Of a DNA stretch of 64,000 bases, positions 34,347-43,407 are shown piece by piece. The DNA is from an uncultured Gammaproteobacteria bacterium (GTDB lineage: Bacteria > Pseudomonadota > Gammaproteobacteria > HK1): assembly GCA_958295835.1 (NCBI GenBank), contig OY282378.1, positions 2,001,001 to 2,065,000 on the forward strand, written 5' to 3'. Numbering within the stretch: position 1 is the first letter of the stretch; the number at the start of each line of letters is the position of its first letter. The translations under genes and the position numbers were made by a program. A model generated the notes under the pieces. That model worked only from the letters and a program-made list of their open reading frames with translations, was not told the origin of the DNA and made no database searches.

Positions 34347-34565
34347 ATGTGGGCCAAGCTGTCCGGGATGCGGGCGGCCGGACATCCGGTGCCCGAGGTG
34401 GTGAACCTCCGAATCGAGGAGATGGCGCGGGAATGTCCGATGGCGGCGAATCTGGCCGAGGCCCGGGGCACCCGCGCCCGGGTCCGGGTCCGGGTCCGGG
34501 TCCGGGTCCGGCAGGGCCGGATGACCGAACCGCCAGCTACGCCGAGCGTGTCCGGGAAGCCCTGA
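34347..34565 (+). CDS. possible small protein with a Arg-Val repeat
   Basis: 72 codons. It starts MWAKLSGMRAAGHPVPEVVN with a good ribosome-binding site (gaaagga, four bases before the ATG), continues ECPMAANLAEARGTRARVRV and runs through a GGTCCG hexamer array that encodes Val-Arg repeats. No family recognised. The ribosome-binding site is the main support; the gene may be real with an expanded repeat or a chance frame. Confidence 0.35.
   Translation: MWAKLSGMRAAGHPVPEVVNLRIEEMARECPMAANLAEARGTRARVRVRVRVRVRQGRMTEPPATPSVSGKP
34481..34510 (+). repeat. five perfect ggtccg hexamers
   Basis: Five head-to-tail copies of ggtccg, preceded by cccgcgcccg. It is the second hexanucleotide array in 3.3 kb, with a different unit from that at 31218. 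Confidence 0.95.
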
Positions 34566-34582
34566 CGCGGGGGCGGCGGCGG

Positions 34583-35008
34583 TCACACACGATTCGAGGG
34601 ATGCGTGAAAGGATTGATGACACGCAGGCCGTCGTAATCCTGCTCGTCGCTCAGATCTTCGGAATACACCGCATCGCAGCCGCACATGCGCGCCGCGGCG
34701 AGAATGGCACTGTCCCAATAGGACAACCCGAACCGCTCCCGGATGATGAACGCCGCGCGCATCACGTCGAGGGTGATCGCCTGAACGGGAAAACGTTGAA
34801 GAGCTTCGGTGAAGTTCACGGCCTCCTCATGCGCGAGAGCCCCTGGGCGCGAAGGCCGGGTCGCTTGAACGTAGAACTCCTGGAGGACTTGCACGGACAA
34901 GGCGAGATCCCTTGTGCCGAGCAAGTCGAGGGCACGGCGCTGCTTGCCCGCATCTTCCACCGCGGCGCTGACCGCATAGATCAGGACGTTCGTATCAACG
35001 AAGCGCAT
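34583..35008 (-). CDS. PIN-domain ribonuclease toxin (VapC-like)
   Basis: 141 aa from the ATG at 35008. It starts MRFVDTNVLIYAVS and carries the four acidic residues of PIN nucleases: Asp in VDTNV, Glu in LQEFYVQ, Asp in YWDSAILAAA and Asp in SEDLSDEQ. VapC-type toxins cleave tRNA or rRNA when unrestrained. The start overlaps the end of the ribbon-helix-helix gene by 14 bases, indicating the usual antitoxin-first operon. Confidence 0.88.
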   Translation of the reverse strand: MRFVDTNVLIYAVSAAVEDAGKQRRALDLLGTRDLALSVQVLQEFYVQATRPSRPGALAHEEAVNFTEALQRFPVQAITLDVMRAAFIIRERFGLSYWDSAILAAARMCGCDAVYSEDLSDEQDYDGLRVINPFTHPSNRV

Positions 35009-35258
35009 CACGGTCGTGCAACGCGCGGCGTGGGAGATTGTCGGCCGCTCGTACTCCACCGCCGCGAGCGTGGATGGCCTCCAAGGTCTCGTCTTGCAGT
35101 CTGCGCAGGCGGTCGAATTCCGTCTCGGGAGCATGATCCTGAACCAGACTGACGAGGTAGGCGCGGACCAGCGCCGAAACCGAGGTTCCGGATTCCGCTG
35201 CCTTGATGCGGGAGAGTCGGTAGGTGTTGTCGTCGACGGATACGGTAATGTTTTTCAT
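34995..35258 (-). CDS. ribbon-helix-helix antitoxin
   Basis: 87 aa. MKNITVSVDDNTYRLSRIKA followed by ESGTSVSALVRAYLVSL is a CopG/RHH DNA-binding domain, with a C-terminal arm (FDRLRRLQDETLEAIHARGG) that would bind the toxin. The ATG at 35258 fits the domain start. It should neutralise the PIN toxin and repress their shared promoter. Confidence 0.85.
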   Translation of the reverse strand: MKNITVSVDDNTYRLSRIKAAESGTSVSALVRAYLVSLVQDHAPETEFDRLRRLQDETLEAIHARGGGVRAADNLPRRALHDRDALR

Positions 35259-35327
35259 GGACACAGCTTCACGGTTTCCGTGAATCACAGTCTACGAGCG
35301 TGCCATGTATCGTCGCAAGTGTACAGC

Positions 35328-35490
35328 AGCACCTTGACCATCATCCGCGGCTCATACGGCGCGTAAAACGCCGTCAAGTCCAGCCCGTCCATCAAGTCGC
35401 TCACGTGATGCGCAAAGTGCTCTTCGGGCAGCTACTCGCGCACATCCGACGCCAGCCCCGCCCCTTGTTGCTGACAATTGCTCGAATTAC
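35328..35490 (-). pseudogene. transposase remnant (IS1182-like N-terminal part)
   Basis: The minus strand translates as QQGAGLASDVRE, stop, LPEEHFAHHVSDLMDGLDLT and AFYAPYEPRMMVKVLLY. This matches the start of IS1182-type transposases (a WLPEDHLA-like motif followed by PRMMVKVLLYAY). The tryptophan codon tgg appears mutated to tag, and the gene breaks off after about 60 codons. No inverted repeats or remaining parts are visible. Confidence 0.7.
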
Positions 35491-35683
35491 GTCACACTCG
35501 GTAACCACGTTCTCCTCGACTTCATGATCTGATGGTAGATCAAATAGCAGGTATTCAACCGTCATTGTAGTCATCCTTGTCGGTGTTGCAGACGTTGCGC
35601 CCGGATCCACGGCCCAGCCTGCGGCCTGCGGGATCGCGTTCGATTCACGTTCGGCCGCCTTATCGGCAAGCGGCTCGCTGTTT

Positions 35684-38083
35684 CTAATCGCGCCCCGCGC
35701 CCGTCGCACGCGGCCCGGCCGGGGCCGGAACCGGCGAAGGGCAGATCGCATCCCGCGCCGGCGCGCACGCGGCCCAGAGGCGCTCCGGGGTGGCGGGCAT
35801 GTCCACGTGCCCGACCCCGAACGGGGCGAGCGCATCCACGATCGCGTTCATCACCGCCGGACAGGCCGCGGTGCATCCGGATTCGCCCACCCCCTTGACC
35901 CCCAGCGGATTGGTGCGGGCGGGCACGCAGTTGGGCTTGAAATCGATCATCGGAACGTCATCCGCACGGGGAATGGCGTAGTCCATGAAGCTGCCGGAAA
36001 CGAGCTGGCCCGTCTCCGGGTCGTAGACGGTGCGTTCCATGAGTGCCTGTCCCAGGCCCTGCGCGATGCCGCCGTGGACCTGGCCTTCGAGCAGCATCGG
36101 GTTGATGACCACCCCGTGATCGTTGACCGCGGTGTAGCGCACCAGGAGGAGCGCGCCGGTCTCCGGGTCGATCTCGACCTCGCAGACATGGCATCCGCAG
36201 GGGTAGTTGTACTGCTTCGCGCGATAGTGGCTCGTGGCCTGCAAACCGATTTCGTTCGACTCGGGAAACGACGCGGGCTCGAACGACGCCGCCACGACCT
36301 CGCGCAGCGAGACGCCGCGGTCGGTGCCGGCGATGGTGAACGTGCCGCCGGCGAAGGCGACGTCCTCCGCGCTCGCTTCCATCAGCTCCGCCGCGATGCG
36401 CCTGCCGCGTTCGACGATCGCCTTAGCTGCGAGCGTCACTCCCATGCTGGCGACGGTCGCGGTGCGCGAGCCGCCCGAGCCGCTGCCGGGGCCGACGACG
36501 TCGCTGTCGCCTTGAAGCACCTGCACGGAATCGAACGGTACACCGAGCCGGTCGGAGGCGACCTGCGCGAACGTCGTCTCGTGGCCGTGGCCCCCGGTCT
36601 GCCCGGTGAGCGTCACCGTGAGCTCTCCCGAAGGCCGGAACACGAGCGTCACGCGATTGTCGAGGTAGCCGTCCGGCTCCTGGAACAGCGCGAAGCCGAA
36701 GCCGCGGAGCATGCCGCGGGTCCGCGCCTCCGCGCGCCGCGCCTCGAACCCCGTCCGATCCGCCAGCGCCAGCGCGTCGTCCATGTTGGCCGCGAACTCG
36801 CCGCTGTCGAGCTCGATCCCGGTGCCGGTCGGGTAGGGCATGGCCTCGGGCGGCACCACGTTCAGGCGGCGAAGCTCGGCCGGATCGCGGCCGGTCTCGC
36901 GCGCCGCGGCATCGACGAGGCGTTCGATCACGTGGTTGTACTCCGGCTTGCCCGCCCCTCGATAGGCGTGCACCGGCACCGTATTGGTGAACACCACCCG
37001 GGACCGCGCGTGCCACGCCGGGATGCGGTAGACGCCGGTGATGCAGCGGCTACCGCCCACGGTGGGGATGGTCGGCGCGGCCGCCGTCGAGTACGCGCCC
37101 ATGTTCGATACGGTGCTCGTGCGGACCGCGAGGAACCGCCCCTCCGCGTCGAGCGCGAGCTCCGCCTCGGTCACGTGGTCGCGTCCCTGGCCGTCGCTCA
37201 CGAAGCCCTCGGTGCGTTCCGCGATCCACTTCACCGGCCGTCCGAGCCGGCGCGCGGCCCAGGCGACGAGCACGTGCTCCGGGTACGGCGGGATCTTGAT
37301 GCCGAACGCCCCGCCGACGTCGTTGGTGATCACCCGGATCCGGGATTCTGCGACATCGAGCGACCGGGCCAGCGGCGCGAGCAGGGAGCCGACACCCTGC
37401 GACGGCGTCCGGATGGTGTACCGGCCGTTGCTCGGCTCGTACTCGGCGATGACCCCGCGGGTCTCCATCGGGGCGATGACCACCCGCTGGTTGACGACGT
37501 CGAGCCGGGTGACGTGGGCGGCGCGGGCGAATGCGGCCCGGGCCGCGTCCGCGTCGCCGCCTTCCCAGTCGAGGGCGACGTTGCCGGGGGCGGACGGCCA
37601 GAGCTGCGGCGCGTCCGCATCGAGGGCCGCGCGGCCATCGACGACCACGTCGAGCTCCCCGTAATCGGCGATGACCCGCTCGGCCGCTTCTTGCGCGGCT
37701 CGGCGTGTGCCCGCGACGACCATCGCCACCGGGTCGCCGACGTGCATCACCCGGTCTCGCGCAAGCAGCGGATGGTCCACGTTGATGGTGGTCTCGCCGT
37801 CGCGGCCCGTCACCCGGTTCGGCTCGCTCAGCGGTGCGACGCCGTCCGCCTCCGGATCGCGATGGGTGAATACCGCGATGACCCCCGGCGTCGCCGCCGC
37901 GTCCCTGGTGTCGATGGAGACGATCCGCGCGTGCGCGTGCGGAGAGCGCACGATCCACGCATGCACCTGGTGGGCGCGGTCGACGTCGTCGATGAACCGG
38001 CCCCGCCCGGTGAGCAGGGCGGCGTCCTCGCGCCGCGGGACGCGCGCGCCGATGACGGTGACGGGAGGAGGACCGGCCGTCAT
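35684..38083 (-). CDS. molybdenum hydroxylase large subunit (CoxL/xanthine dehydrogenase family)
   Basis: 799 aa from the ATG at 38083. Domain 1 opens PPPVTVIGARVPRREDAALL and GRGRFIDDVDRAHQVHAWIV; the cofactor domain has GGAFGIKIPPYPEH, the active-site loop AYRGAGKPEYNHVIERLV and the catalytic glutamate in GVKGVGESGC. The AYRGAGK loop is the form II/aldehyde-oxidase type, not the AYxCSFR loop of true CO dehydrogenase. These enzymes need a FAD-binding medium subunit and an iron-sulfur small subunit, but neither is adjacent. The substrate is therefore unknown (aldehyde, purine or aromatic). Fragments of the same gene lie at 25290-26006. Confidence 0.88.
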   Translation of the reverse strand: MTAGPPPVTVIGARVPRREDAALLTGRGRFIDDVDRAHQVHAWIVRSPHAHARIVSIDTRDAAATPGVIAVFTHRDPEADGVAPLSEPNRVTGRDGETTINVDHPLLARDRVMHVGDPVAMVVAGTRRAAQEAAERVIADYGELDVVVDGRAALDADAPQLWPSAPGNVALDWEGGDADAARAAFARAAHVTRLDVVNQRVVIAPMETRGVIAEYEPSNGRYTIRTPSQGVGSLLAPLARSLDVAESRIRVITNDVGGAFGIKIPPYPEHVLVAWAARRLGRPVKWIAERTEGFVSDGQGRDHVTEAELALDAEGRFLAVRTSTVSNMGAYSTAAAPTIPTVGGSRCITGVYRIPAWHARSRVVFTNTVPVHAYRGAGKPEYNHVIERLVDAAARETGRDPAELRRLNVVPPEAMPYPTGTGIELDSGEFAANMDDALALADRTGFEARRAEARTRGMLRGFGFALFQEPDGYLDNRVTLVFRPSGELTVTLTGQTGGHGHETTFAQVASDRLGVPFDSVQVLQGDSDVVGPGSGSGGSRTATVASMGVTLAAKAIVERGRRIAAELMEASAEDVAFAGGTFTIAGTDRGVSLREVVAASFEPASFPESNEIGLQATSHYRAKQYNYPCGCHVCEVEIDPETGALLLVRYTAVNDHGVVINPMLLEGQVHGGIAQGLGQALMERTVYDPETGQLVSGSFMDYAIPRADDVPMIDFKPNCVPARTNPLGVKGVGESGCTAACPAVMNAIVDALAPFGVGHVDMPATPERLWAACAPARDAICPSPVPAPAGPRATGAGRD

Positions 38084-38439
38084 GGCGCGGGCCTCGCCGG
38101 GGTGTTCGTCCGGGTGCTCGACGGCATTGGCGGCCGAGCACGACGGCCGGAGTCGGGAATGTCGCTCATCGTGCAGTCCTCGCCGGGGAAGAGACGCCAC
38201 GGGCCAATGATCCGCGAAGCGCGGCGCAAGGCAAGGCTTGGAAGTGGGGAGAGACCGGAAACGGAGCCGGCGGCCACCGCCTTCGCCAGGGGGCGGCCGG
38301 CTTCGGCCAGACGCAACAGGTTCTCGAAGTGGATGCGAACCAGATATCCGGCGTCGGGCGTGCCCTCGTGTTCCTCCGCGAGGCGTTGGGCCTCGTGAAA
38401 GACGTTCGAGTCGTCCCAATGGACGAACACCCGGTCCAT
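38080..38439 (-). pseudogene. truncated NYN-domain protein gene
   Basis: It starts MDRVFVHWDDSNVFHEAQRL and continues GYLVRIHFENLLRLAEAGRP, the opening of LabA-like NYN RNases with the first catalytic aspartate (DDSN). Homology ends after about 60 residues (AVAAGSVSG). The remaining codons come from sequence shared with the debris at 25500-25760. The frame ends four bases into the coxL-like gene. So a NYN gene seems to have been cut and joined to the coxL leader; activity is unlikely. Confidence 0.65.
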
Positions 38440-38592
38440 GCGGTCGCCTCCATGCTGTTTCACGGCCCGGCGCGAGTGTACCGCCGACGTGCGCCTTGAC
38501 GATGCGGGTTGCCGATCCTCGCGCCGGACGTCCTCCTCTTGTCCAATCGTCAATCGCTCGTCAGGTGAGCGCCTTCTCCTCCGGGTTCGGCT

Positions 38593-38621
38593 TTGACCAC
38601 CCCCGAGGCGGGGGCTATGGT
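38593..38621 (+). promoter_or_regulatory. sigma-70-type promoter before the truncated AAA gene
   Basis: ttgacc at 38593-38598 and tatggt at 38616-38621 are separated by exactly 17 bases. The expected transcription start would fall about seven bases after the -10, at the ATG of the next gene (38628), giving a leaderless message. The spacer holds a small inverted repeat (cccccgaggcggggg). Confidence 0.55.
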
Positions 38622-38627
38622 GCGCCC

Positions 38628-39104
38628 ATGATCAGGCGCAAGCTGCCCATCGGTATCCGGACCTTCCGGGAAATCCGCGAGGAAGGCTGCTATTACGTGG
38701 ACGAGACGGCCTATGTCCATCGACTGGTGGACGGGAGCAAGCACCATTTCCTCTCCCGTTCGCGGCGTTTCGGCAAGAGCCTGCTCGTGGATACCCTGAA
38801 GGAGCTGTTCGAGGGCAACGAGCCGCTGTTCGAGGGGCTGGACGTCCGCGACCGCTGGGACTGGTCGGTGCGCCATCCCGTCGTGCGCCTCGACTTCAGC
38901 GTCGGTAACTTCAACGACCCGGACTCCCTGCGCGAAGACGTGACGGCGCAGCTCGATGCCGTCGAAGAAGGCGCCGGCATCGAATCCCGCTACTCCAGCA
39001 GCCCGGCCCGCTTCCACCGCCTGCTCGCCATGTTGCACGAGCGCACCGGACGGCGGGTGGTGGTCCTGGTCGACGAGTACGACAAGCCCATCCTGGACGC
39101 CTGA
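38628..39104 (+). pseudogene. truncated AAA-ATPase-like gene (N-terminal fragment)
   Basis: 158 codons. RKLPIGIRTFREIREEGCYY, the Walker A variant LSRSRRFGKS, and VVLVDEYDKPILD match the N-terminal domain of the PF09820 family represented whole at 32287. It stops immediately after DEYDKPILDA, where family members continue for several hundred residues; a one-base shift would extend the match slightly (ILDALN), so a frameshift and loss of the 3' part are likely. It ends 16 bases before the MMPL pump gene. Confidence 0.75.
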
Positions 39105-39120
39105 ACCGACCAAGCCCCTG

Positions 39121-41490
39121 ATGCCCGCCTCCTCCCCCGCCCCCCCACCGACCTCGCTCACCGCTCGCGTCGAGCGGGCGCTGTTCGCCCGCCGCCGCCT
39201 CGTGCTCGCGGCGTTCGCGCTCGTCACCCTGGCGATGGCGTGGCTTGCCACCGGGCTCAGGGTCGATGCCGGCTTCACCAAGCAGGTGCCGCTCGGGCAC
39301 GAGTACATGAAGACCTTCCTCGCGCATCGCGACGAGTTCGGGGGCGCGGACCGGGTGGTGATCGCGCTGGTGGCGAAGGACGGCGACATGTTCACGCCGG
39401 AGTTTTTCGCCCTGCTGCGCGAGGTGACCGACACGGTGTTCTTCCTGCCCGGCGTGGACCGCACCCAGGTCTACTCCGTGCTCACCCCGAACGTGCGCTT
39501 CATCGAGGTGGTGGAGGACGGCATCACCGCCGGCAACGTGGTGCCGGCGGACTTCGAGCCGACCGAGGCCGGCCTCGCGCGGGTGCGCGAGAACATCATC
39601 AAGGCCCGCCTCGTCGGCCGCCTGGTGGCCAGCGACTTCAGCGGCGCCATCGTCAGCGCCAAGCTCCAGGAGTTCCATCCCAACACCGGCGAGCGGCTCG
39701 ACTACCTGGAGGTCGCGGAGGCGCTGGAGCGCATCCGAAGCAAGGCGCAGGCGCGGGCCGAAGTCGACGTGCTCGTGGACATGCACGTCATCGGCTTCGC
39801 CAAGGTGATGGGGGACGTCGCGGCGGGCGCGGCCCGGGTGATGGCGTTCTTCGGCATCGCCTTCCTCGTGACCGCCCTCTTCGTCTACGCCTATACCCGT
39901 TCGCTGCGCCTCACCGCAGTCCCCCTCGCCTGCTCCCTGATCGCGGTGGTCTGGCAGCTCGGCGCGGTCACCGGGCTCGGCTTCGGCATCGACCCGATGT
40001 CCATCCTGGTGCCCTTCCTGGTGTTCGCGATCGGGGTGAGCCACGGGGTGCAGATGGTGAGCGCGGTGCGCGCGGAAGTGATCGGCGGCGCAAGCGCCCC
40101 GGACGCGGCGCGGGCGAGCTTCCGCCGCCTGCTGCTGCCGGGCTCGGTGGCGCTGGTCTCCGACTCCGTGGGCTTCATCACCATCTCGCTCATCGAAGTG
40201 CGGGTCATCCAGGAGATCGCGCTTACCGCCAGCATCGGCGTGGCCGCGATCATCCTCACCAACCTGGCGCTGCTGCCGGTGCTGCTCTCGTATCTCGAAG
40301 TGAGCGACGGGGAGCGCCGTGCCGCGAGCGATCTGGACCGCCGGCTTCGCCCGCTGTGGTCGCGCCTCGCGCGGGTGGCGCGCCCCGGGCCGGCCGCGGC
40401 GGCGATCGGCGTGGCCGTGGTGCTGGCGGCGGCCGGGGCGCATTACGCGGTGCAGGTCCGGGTGGGCGACGAGCAGCGCGGCGTGCCGGAGCTGCGCGCG
40501 GACTCCGTGTACAACCTGGACACCGCCGCCATCGCCGAGCGCTTCGAGATCGGAGTGGACGTGCTGACGGTGATCGCGGAGACGGTGCCCGAGGGCTGCA
40601 TCGACTACGAGGTGATGAGCACCCTCGACGCCTTCGAATGGCACGTGCGCAACGTCGAAGGCGTGCAGTCGGTGCGCGGGCTCGCCGGGGTGGCCCGCGG
40701 GGTCAACGCCGGCTGGAACGAGGGCAGCCTCAAGTGGCGGGCGCTGCCGCGCAACCACTACATGCTGGTGCAGTCGGTGTCCCCGGTGCCCACCGGCAGC
40801 GGCCTGCTCAACACCGATTGCAGCGTGATGCCGGTGCAGATCTACACCGCCGACCACAAGGCCGAGACCATCGGGCGCATCGTCGAGGCGGTGAAGGCGT
40901 TCCAGGCCGCGAACCCCGACGAGCGCATCGCCTTCCGGCTCGCCGCCGGCAACGTGGGGGTGATGGCGGCGACCAACGAGGAGGTCGAGGCGTCCCAGTT
41001 CCCGATCCTCGGCTACGTCTACGCCGCGGTGATCGTGCTCTGCCTGCTCTCGTTCCGTTCGGTGGCGGCCACGGTATGCATCATCGTGCCGCTCGCGGTG
41101 GTCTCCCTGCTCGCCTACGCGCTCATGGCATTGATGGAGATCGGGCTGAAGATCTCCACCTTGCCGGTGGTGGCGCTGGGGGTGGGGATCGGGGTGGACT
41201 ACGGGATCTACATCTACGGACGGCTGCGCGCCCATCTCGCGCAGGGGCTCGACTTCGCCGCGGCCTACGAGCGCACCCTGGCCACCACCGGCGCCGGCGT
41301 GGTGCTCACCGGCCTCACCCTGGCCGCGGGGGTGGCGACGTGGATCGTCGCCCCGCTCAAGTTCCAGGCCGACATGGGCACGGTGCTGACGTTCATGTTC
41401 CTCGTCAACATGGTGGGCGCGGTGGTGCTGCTGCCCGCGCTGGGCGCGTGGTTGATCCGGCCGAAGAAGGCGGAGGCGGCTGCGTCGTGA
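39121..41490 (+). CDS. MMPL/RND-family transporter 1
   Basis: 789 aa. It has a short N-terminal arm, a first helix (RLVLAAFALVTLAMAWLATG), a large periplasmic loop, five or more helices (MAFFGIAFLVTALFVYAYTR; GFGIDPMSILVPFLVFAIGV), and a second set after residue 440 with the same layout, i.e. two tandem halves each with a sterol-sensing-like bundle. The motif FGIDPMSILVPFLVFAIGVS with a following HG is typical of the hydrophobe/amphiphile exporter group predicted to move lipids or steroids. No adaptor or outer-membrane partner is adjacent. Confidence 0.85.
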   Translation: MPASSPAPPPTSLTARVERALFARRRLVLAAFALVTLAMAWLATGLRVDAGFTKQVPLGHEYMKTFLAHRDEFGGADRVVIALVAKDGDMFTPEFFALLREVTDTVFFLPGVDRTQVYSVLTPNVRFIEVVEDGITAGNVVPADFEPTEAGLARVRENIIKARLVGRLVASDFSGAIVSAKLQEFHPNTGERLDYLEVAEALERIRSKAQARAEVDVLVDMHVIGFAKVMGDVAAGAARVMAFFGIAFLVTALFVYAYTRSLRLTAVPLACSLIAVVWQLGAVTGLGFGIDPMSILVPFLVFAIGVSHGVQMVSAVRAEVIGGASAPDAARASFRRLLLPGSVALVSDSVGFITISLIEVRVIQEIALTASIGVAAIILTNLALLPVLLSYLEVSDGERRAASDLDRRLRPLWSRLARVARPGPAAAAIGVAVVLAAAGAHYAVQVRVGDEQRGVPELRADSVYNLDTAAIAERFEIGVDVLTVIAETVPEGCIDYEVMSTLDAFEWHVRNVEGVQSVRGLAGVARGVNAGWNEGSLKWRALPRNHYMLVQSVSPVPTGSGLLNTDCSVMPVQIYTADHKAETIGRIVEAVKAFQAANPDERIAFRLAAGNVGVMAATNEEVEASQFPILGYVYAAVIVLCLLSFRSVAATVCIIVPLAVVSLLAYALMALMEIGLKISTLPVVALGVGIGVDYGIYIYGRLRAHLAQGLDFAAAYERTLATTGAGVVLTGLTLAAGVATWIVAPLKFQADMGTVLTFMFLVNMVGAVVLLPALGAWLIRPKKAEAAAS

Positions 41491-41612
41491 TCGCCCGGCA
41501 GGGTCGAGGCTCCATGCACGCGGAATGGTCATCCGCCTCCAGCACGTCCCGATCGAGCCACATGATCCCGCCGGCCGACGATACTCCGGTCCGGTCGGAG
41601 GGGTAGCTGCGA

Positions 41613-43247
41613 ATGTCTGATGCGATGGCCCTCGCGTGGCGCGCGGTCGAGCGCGAAGGAGAGCGGCTGAAGGGCCACTCCCTCCGGGAGCTGTTCGCGC
41701 GGGACCCCGGCCGGTTCGCCTCCCTTTCCTTCGCCTTCGGAGACCTGCTCGTCGACTTCTCCAAGGAAAGGATCGATCGGGCGGCCCTGGACGCCCTCCT
41801 CGCCCTCGCCGAGGCGGCGGAGCTCCCCGCCCGGCGCGACGCCATGTTCGCGGGAGAGCGGATCAATACGACGGAAGATCGGGCCGCCCTTCACTCGGCC
41901 CTTCGCGGCGGCACGGACGAGGGCGTCGCGATGGACGGGGCCGTCGCCGCGCATGAGGTGATGGCCGTGCAAGCGCGGTTTCTCGCATTTGCGGAGGACG
42001 TTCGCGGCGGCCGATGCGCCGCGCGCGATGGCGGACCGTTCACCGATGTCGTCCACATCGGAATCGGCGGCTCGCACCTCGGCCCGGAGATGGCGGTCCG
42101 CGCCTTGCGGCCGGACCACGACGGACCGCGCGTTCATTTCGTCTCGAACGTGGACGGGGCGGACCTCGCCGACACCATCCGCGGCTTCGATCCGGCGCGG
42201 ACCCTCGTCCTCGTCGCCTCCAAGACCTTTACCACGCAGGAGACCATGACCAACGCACGGTCTGCGCGCGCCTGGCTCGAAGCGGCGCTCGGAGACCGTG
42301 CCGGGGCGCACCTGGCCGCGATCTCGTCGAACGTCGATGCGGCCGGGGCCTTCGGCATCCGGCGCGGCCGGGTGTTCGGATTCTGGGACTGGGTGGGAGG
42401 CCGTTACTCCCTCTGGTCCGCCATCGGCCTGCCGATCGCGATCGCCATCGGAGCGGCTCGATTCCGTCGCCTGCTGGCCGGGGCGGCGGACATGGACGCC
42501 CACTTCCGCACCGCTCCGCCCTGCCGCAACCTGCCGGTCCTCGCGGGCCTCGTCTCCATCTGGCGGCGTAACGTCATGCGATGTCCGAGCGTCGCGCTCA
42601 TCCCCTACGACCAGCGGCTCGCGCGGTTTCCCGCCTACGTCCAACAGCTCGAGATGGAGTCGAACGGCAAGCGGGTGGCTCGGGACGGCGGCCCCGTCGC
42701 ACGACCAACGGCGCCCGCCGTCTGGGGCGAGCCGGGGACCAATGCCCAGCACTCGTTCTTCCAGCTCCTCCACCAGGGAACCGACGTGGTCCCGGTGGAC
42801 TTCATCGTCGCGGCACAGGCGCGGGAAGCCGACGCGGACCATCACCGTCTGCTGGTCGCAAACTGTCTCGCACAGGGGCAGGCCCTCGCGTTCGGCCGGA
42901 CTCGGGACGAGGCGCGTGCCGAAATGGGAGCCGCCGGTGTCGACGAGGTGACTGCCGAGCGCCTGGCCCCACATCGAACGTTCCCCGGAGACCGGCCTTC
43001 GACGACCATCGTGCACCATCGCCTCGACCCCCGCTCCCTCGGGCGCCTCGTTGCCCTCTACGAGCACCGGGTATTCGTGGAAGGCGTCCTCTGGGACGTC
43101 AACTCCTTCGACCAGTGGGGGGTCGAGCTGGGCAAGAAGCTGGCCGACCGGCTTCGGCCGGCGCTCGACGGCAGCCCCCTCCCCGAAGGCGTCGACGTCT
43201 CGACGGCCGGCCTGATCCGGCACCTCGACCGATCGACGGCCAGATAG
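41613..43247 (+). CDS. pgi: glucose-6-phosphate isomerase
   Basis: 544 aa, standard length. It interconverts glucose-6-phosphate and fructose-6-phosphate. VHIGIGGSHLGPEMAVRAL, SKTFTTQETMTNA (phosphate site), WVGGRYSLWSAIGLPIA, QQLEMESNGKR and GEPGTNAQHSFFQLLHQGTD, and the C-terminal SFDQWGVELGKKLA are the family signatures. A ggagggg ribosome-binding site lies eight bases upstream. It stands alone between two MMPL genes rather than in a sugar operon. Confidence 0.95.
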   Translation: MSDAMALAWRAVEREGERLKGHSLRELFARDPGRFASLSFAFGDLLVDFSKERIDRAALDALLALAEAAELPARRDAMFAGERINTTEDRAALHSALRGGTDEGVAMDGAVAAHEVMAVQARFLAFAEDVRGGRCAARDGGPFTDVVHIGIGGSHLGPEMAVRALRPDHDGPRVHFVSNVDGADLADTIRGFDPARTLVLVASKTFTTQETMTNARSARAWLEAALGDRAGAHLAAISSNVDAAGAFGIRRGRVFGFWDWVGGRYSLWSAIGLPIAIAIGAARFRRLLAGAADMDAHFRTAPPCRNLPVLAGLVSIWRRNVMRCPSVALIPYDQRLARFPAYVQQLEMESNGKRVARDGGPVARPTAPAVWGEPGTNAQHSFFQLLHQGTDVVPVDFIVAAQAREADADHHRLLVANCLAQGQALAFGRTRDEARAEMGAAGVDEVTAERLAPHRTFPGDRPSTTIVHHRLDPRSLGRLVALYEHRVFVEGVLWDVNSFDQWGVELGKKLADRLRPALDGSPLPEGVDVSTAGLIRHLDRSTAR

Positions 43248-43407
43248 AGCCCATCGCGTCACCGATTCGCGGGCGGGCCATCGGCGCAGTCCGCCCGCGT
43301 CGAGCGGGATGACGTTGCCGGACCGGAACGTCCGCACGCCCGCCTCCGGCCTTCAACCCGTGCATACGCTTTGAGAGAATGCGGCCATCAGGCCGCGCAC
43401 CCCACCG

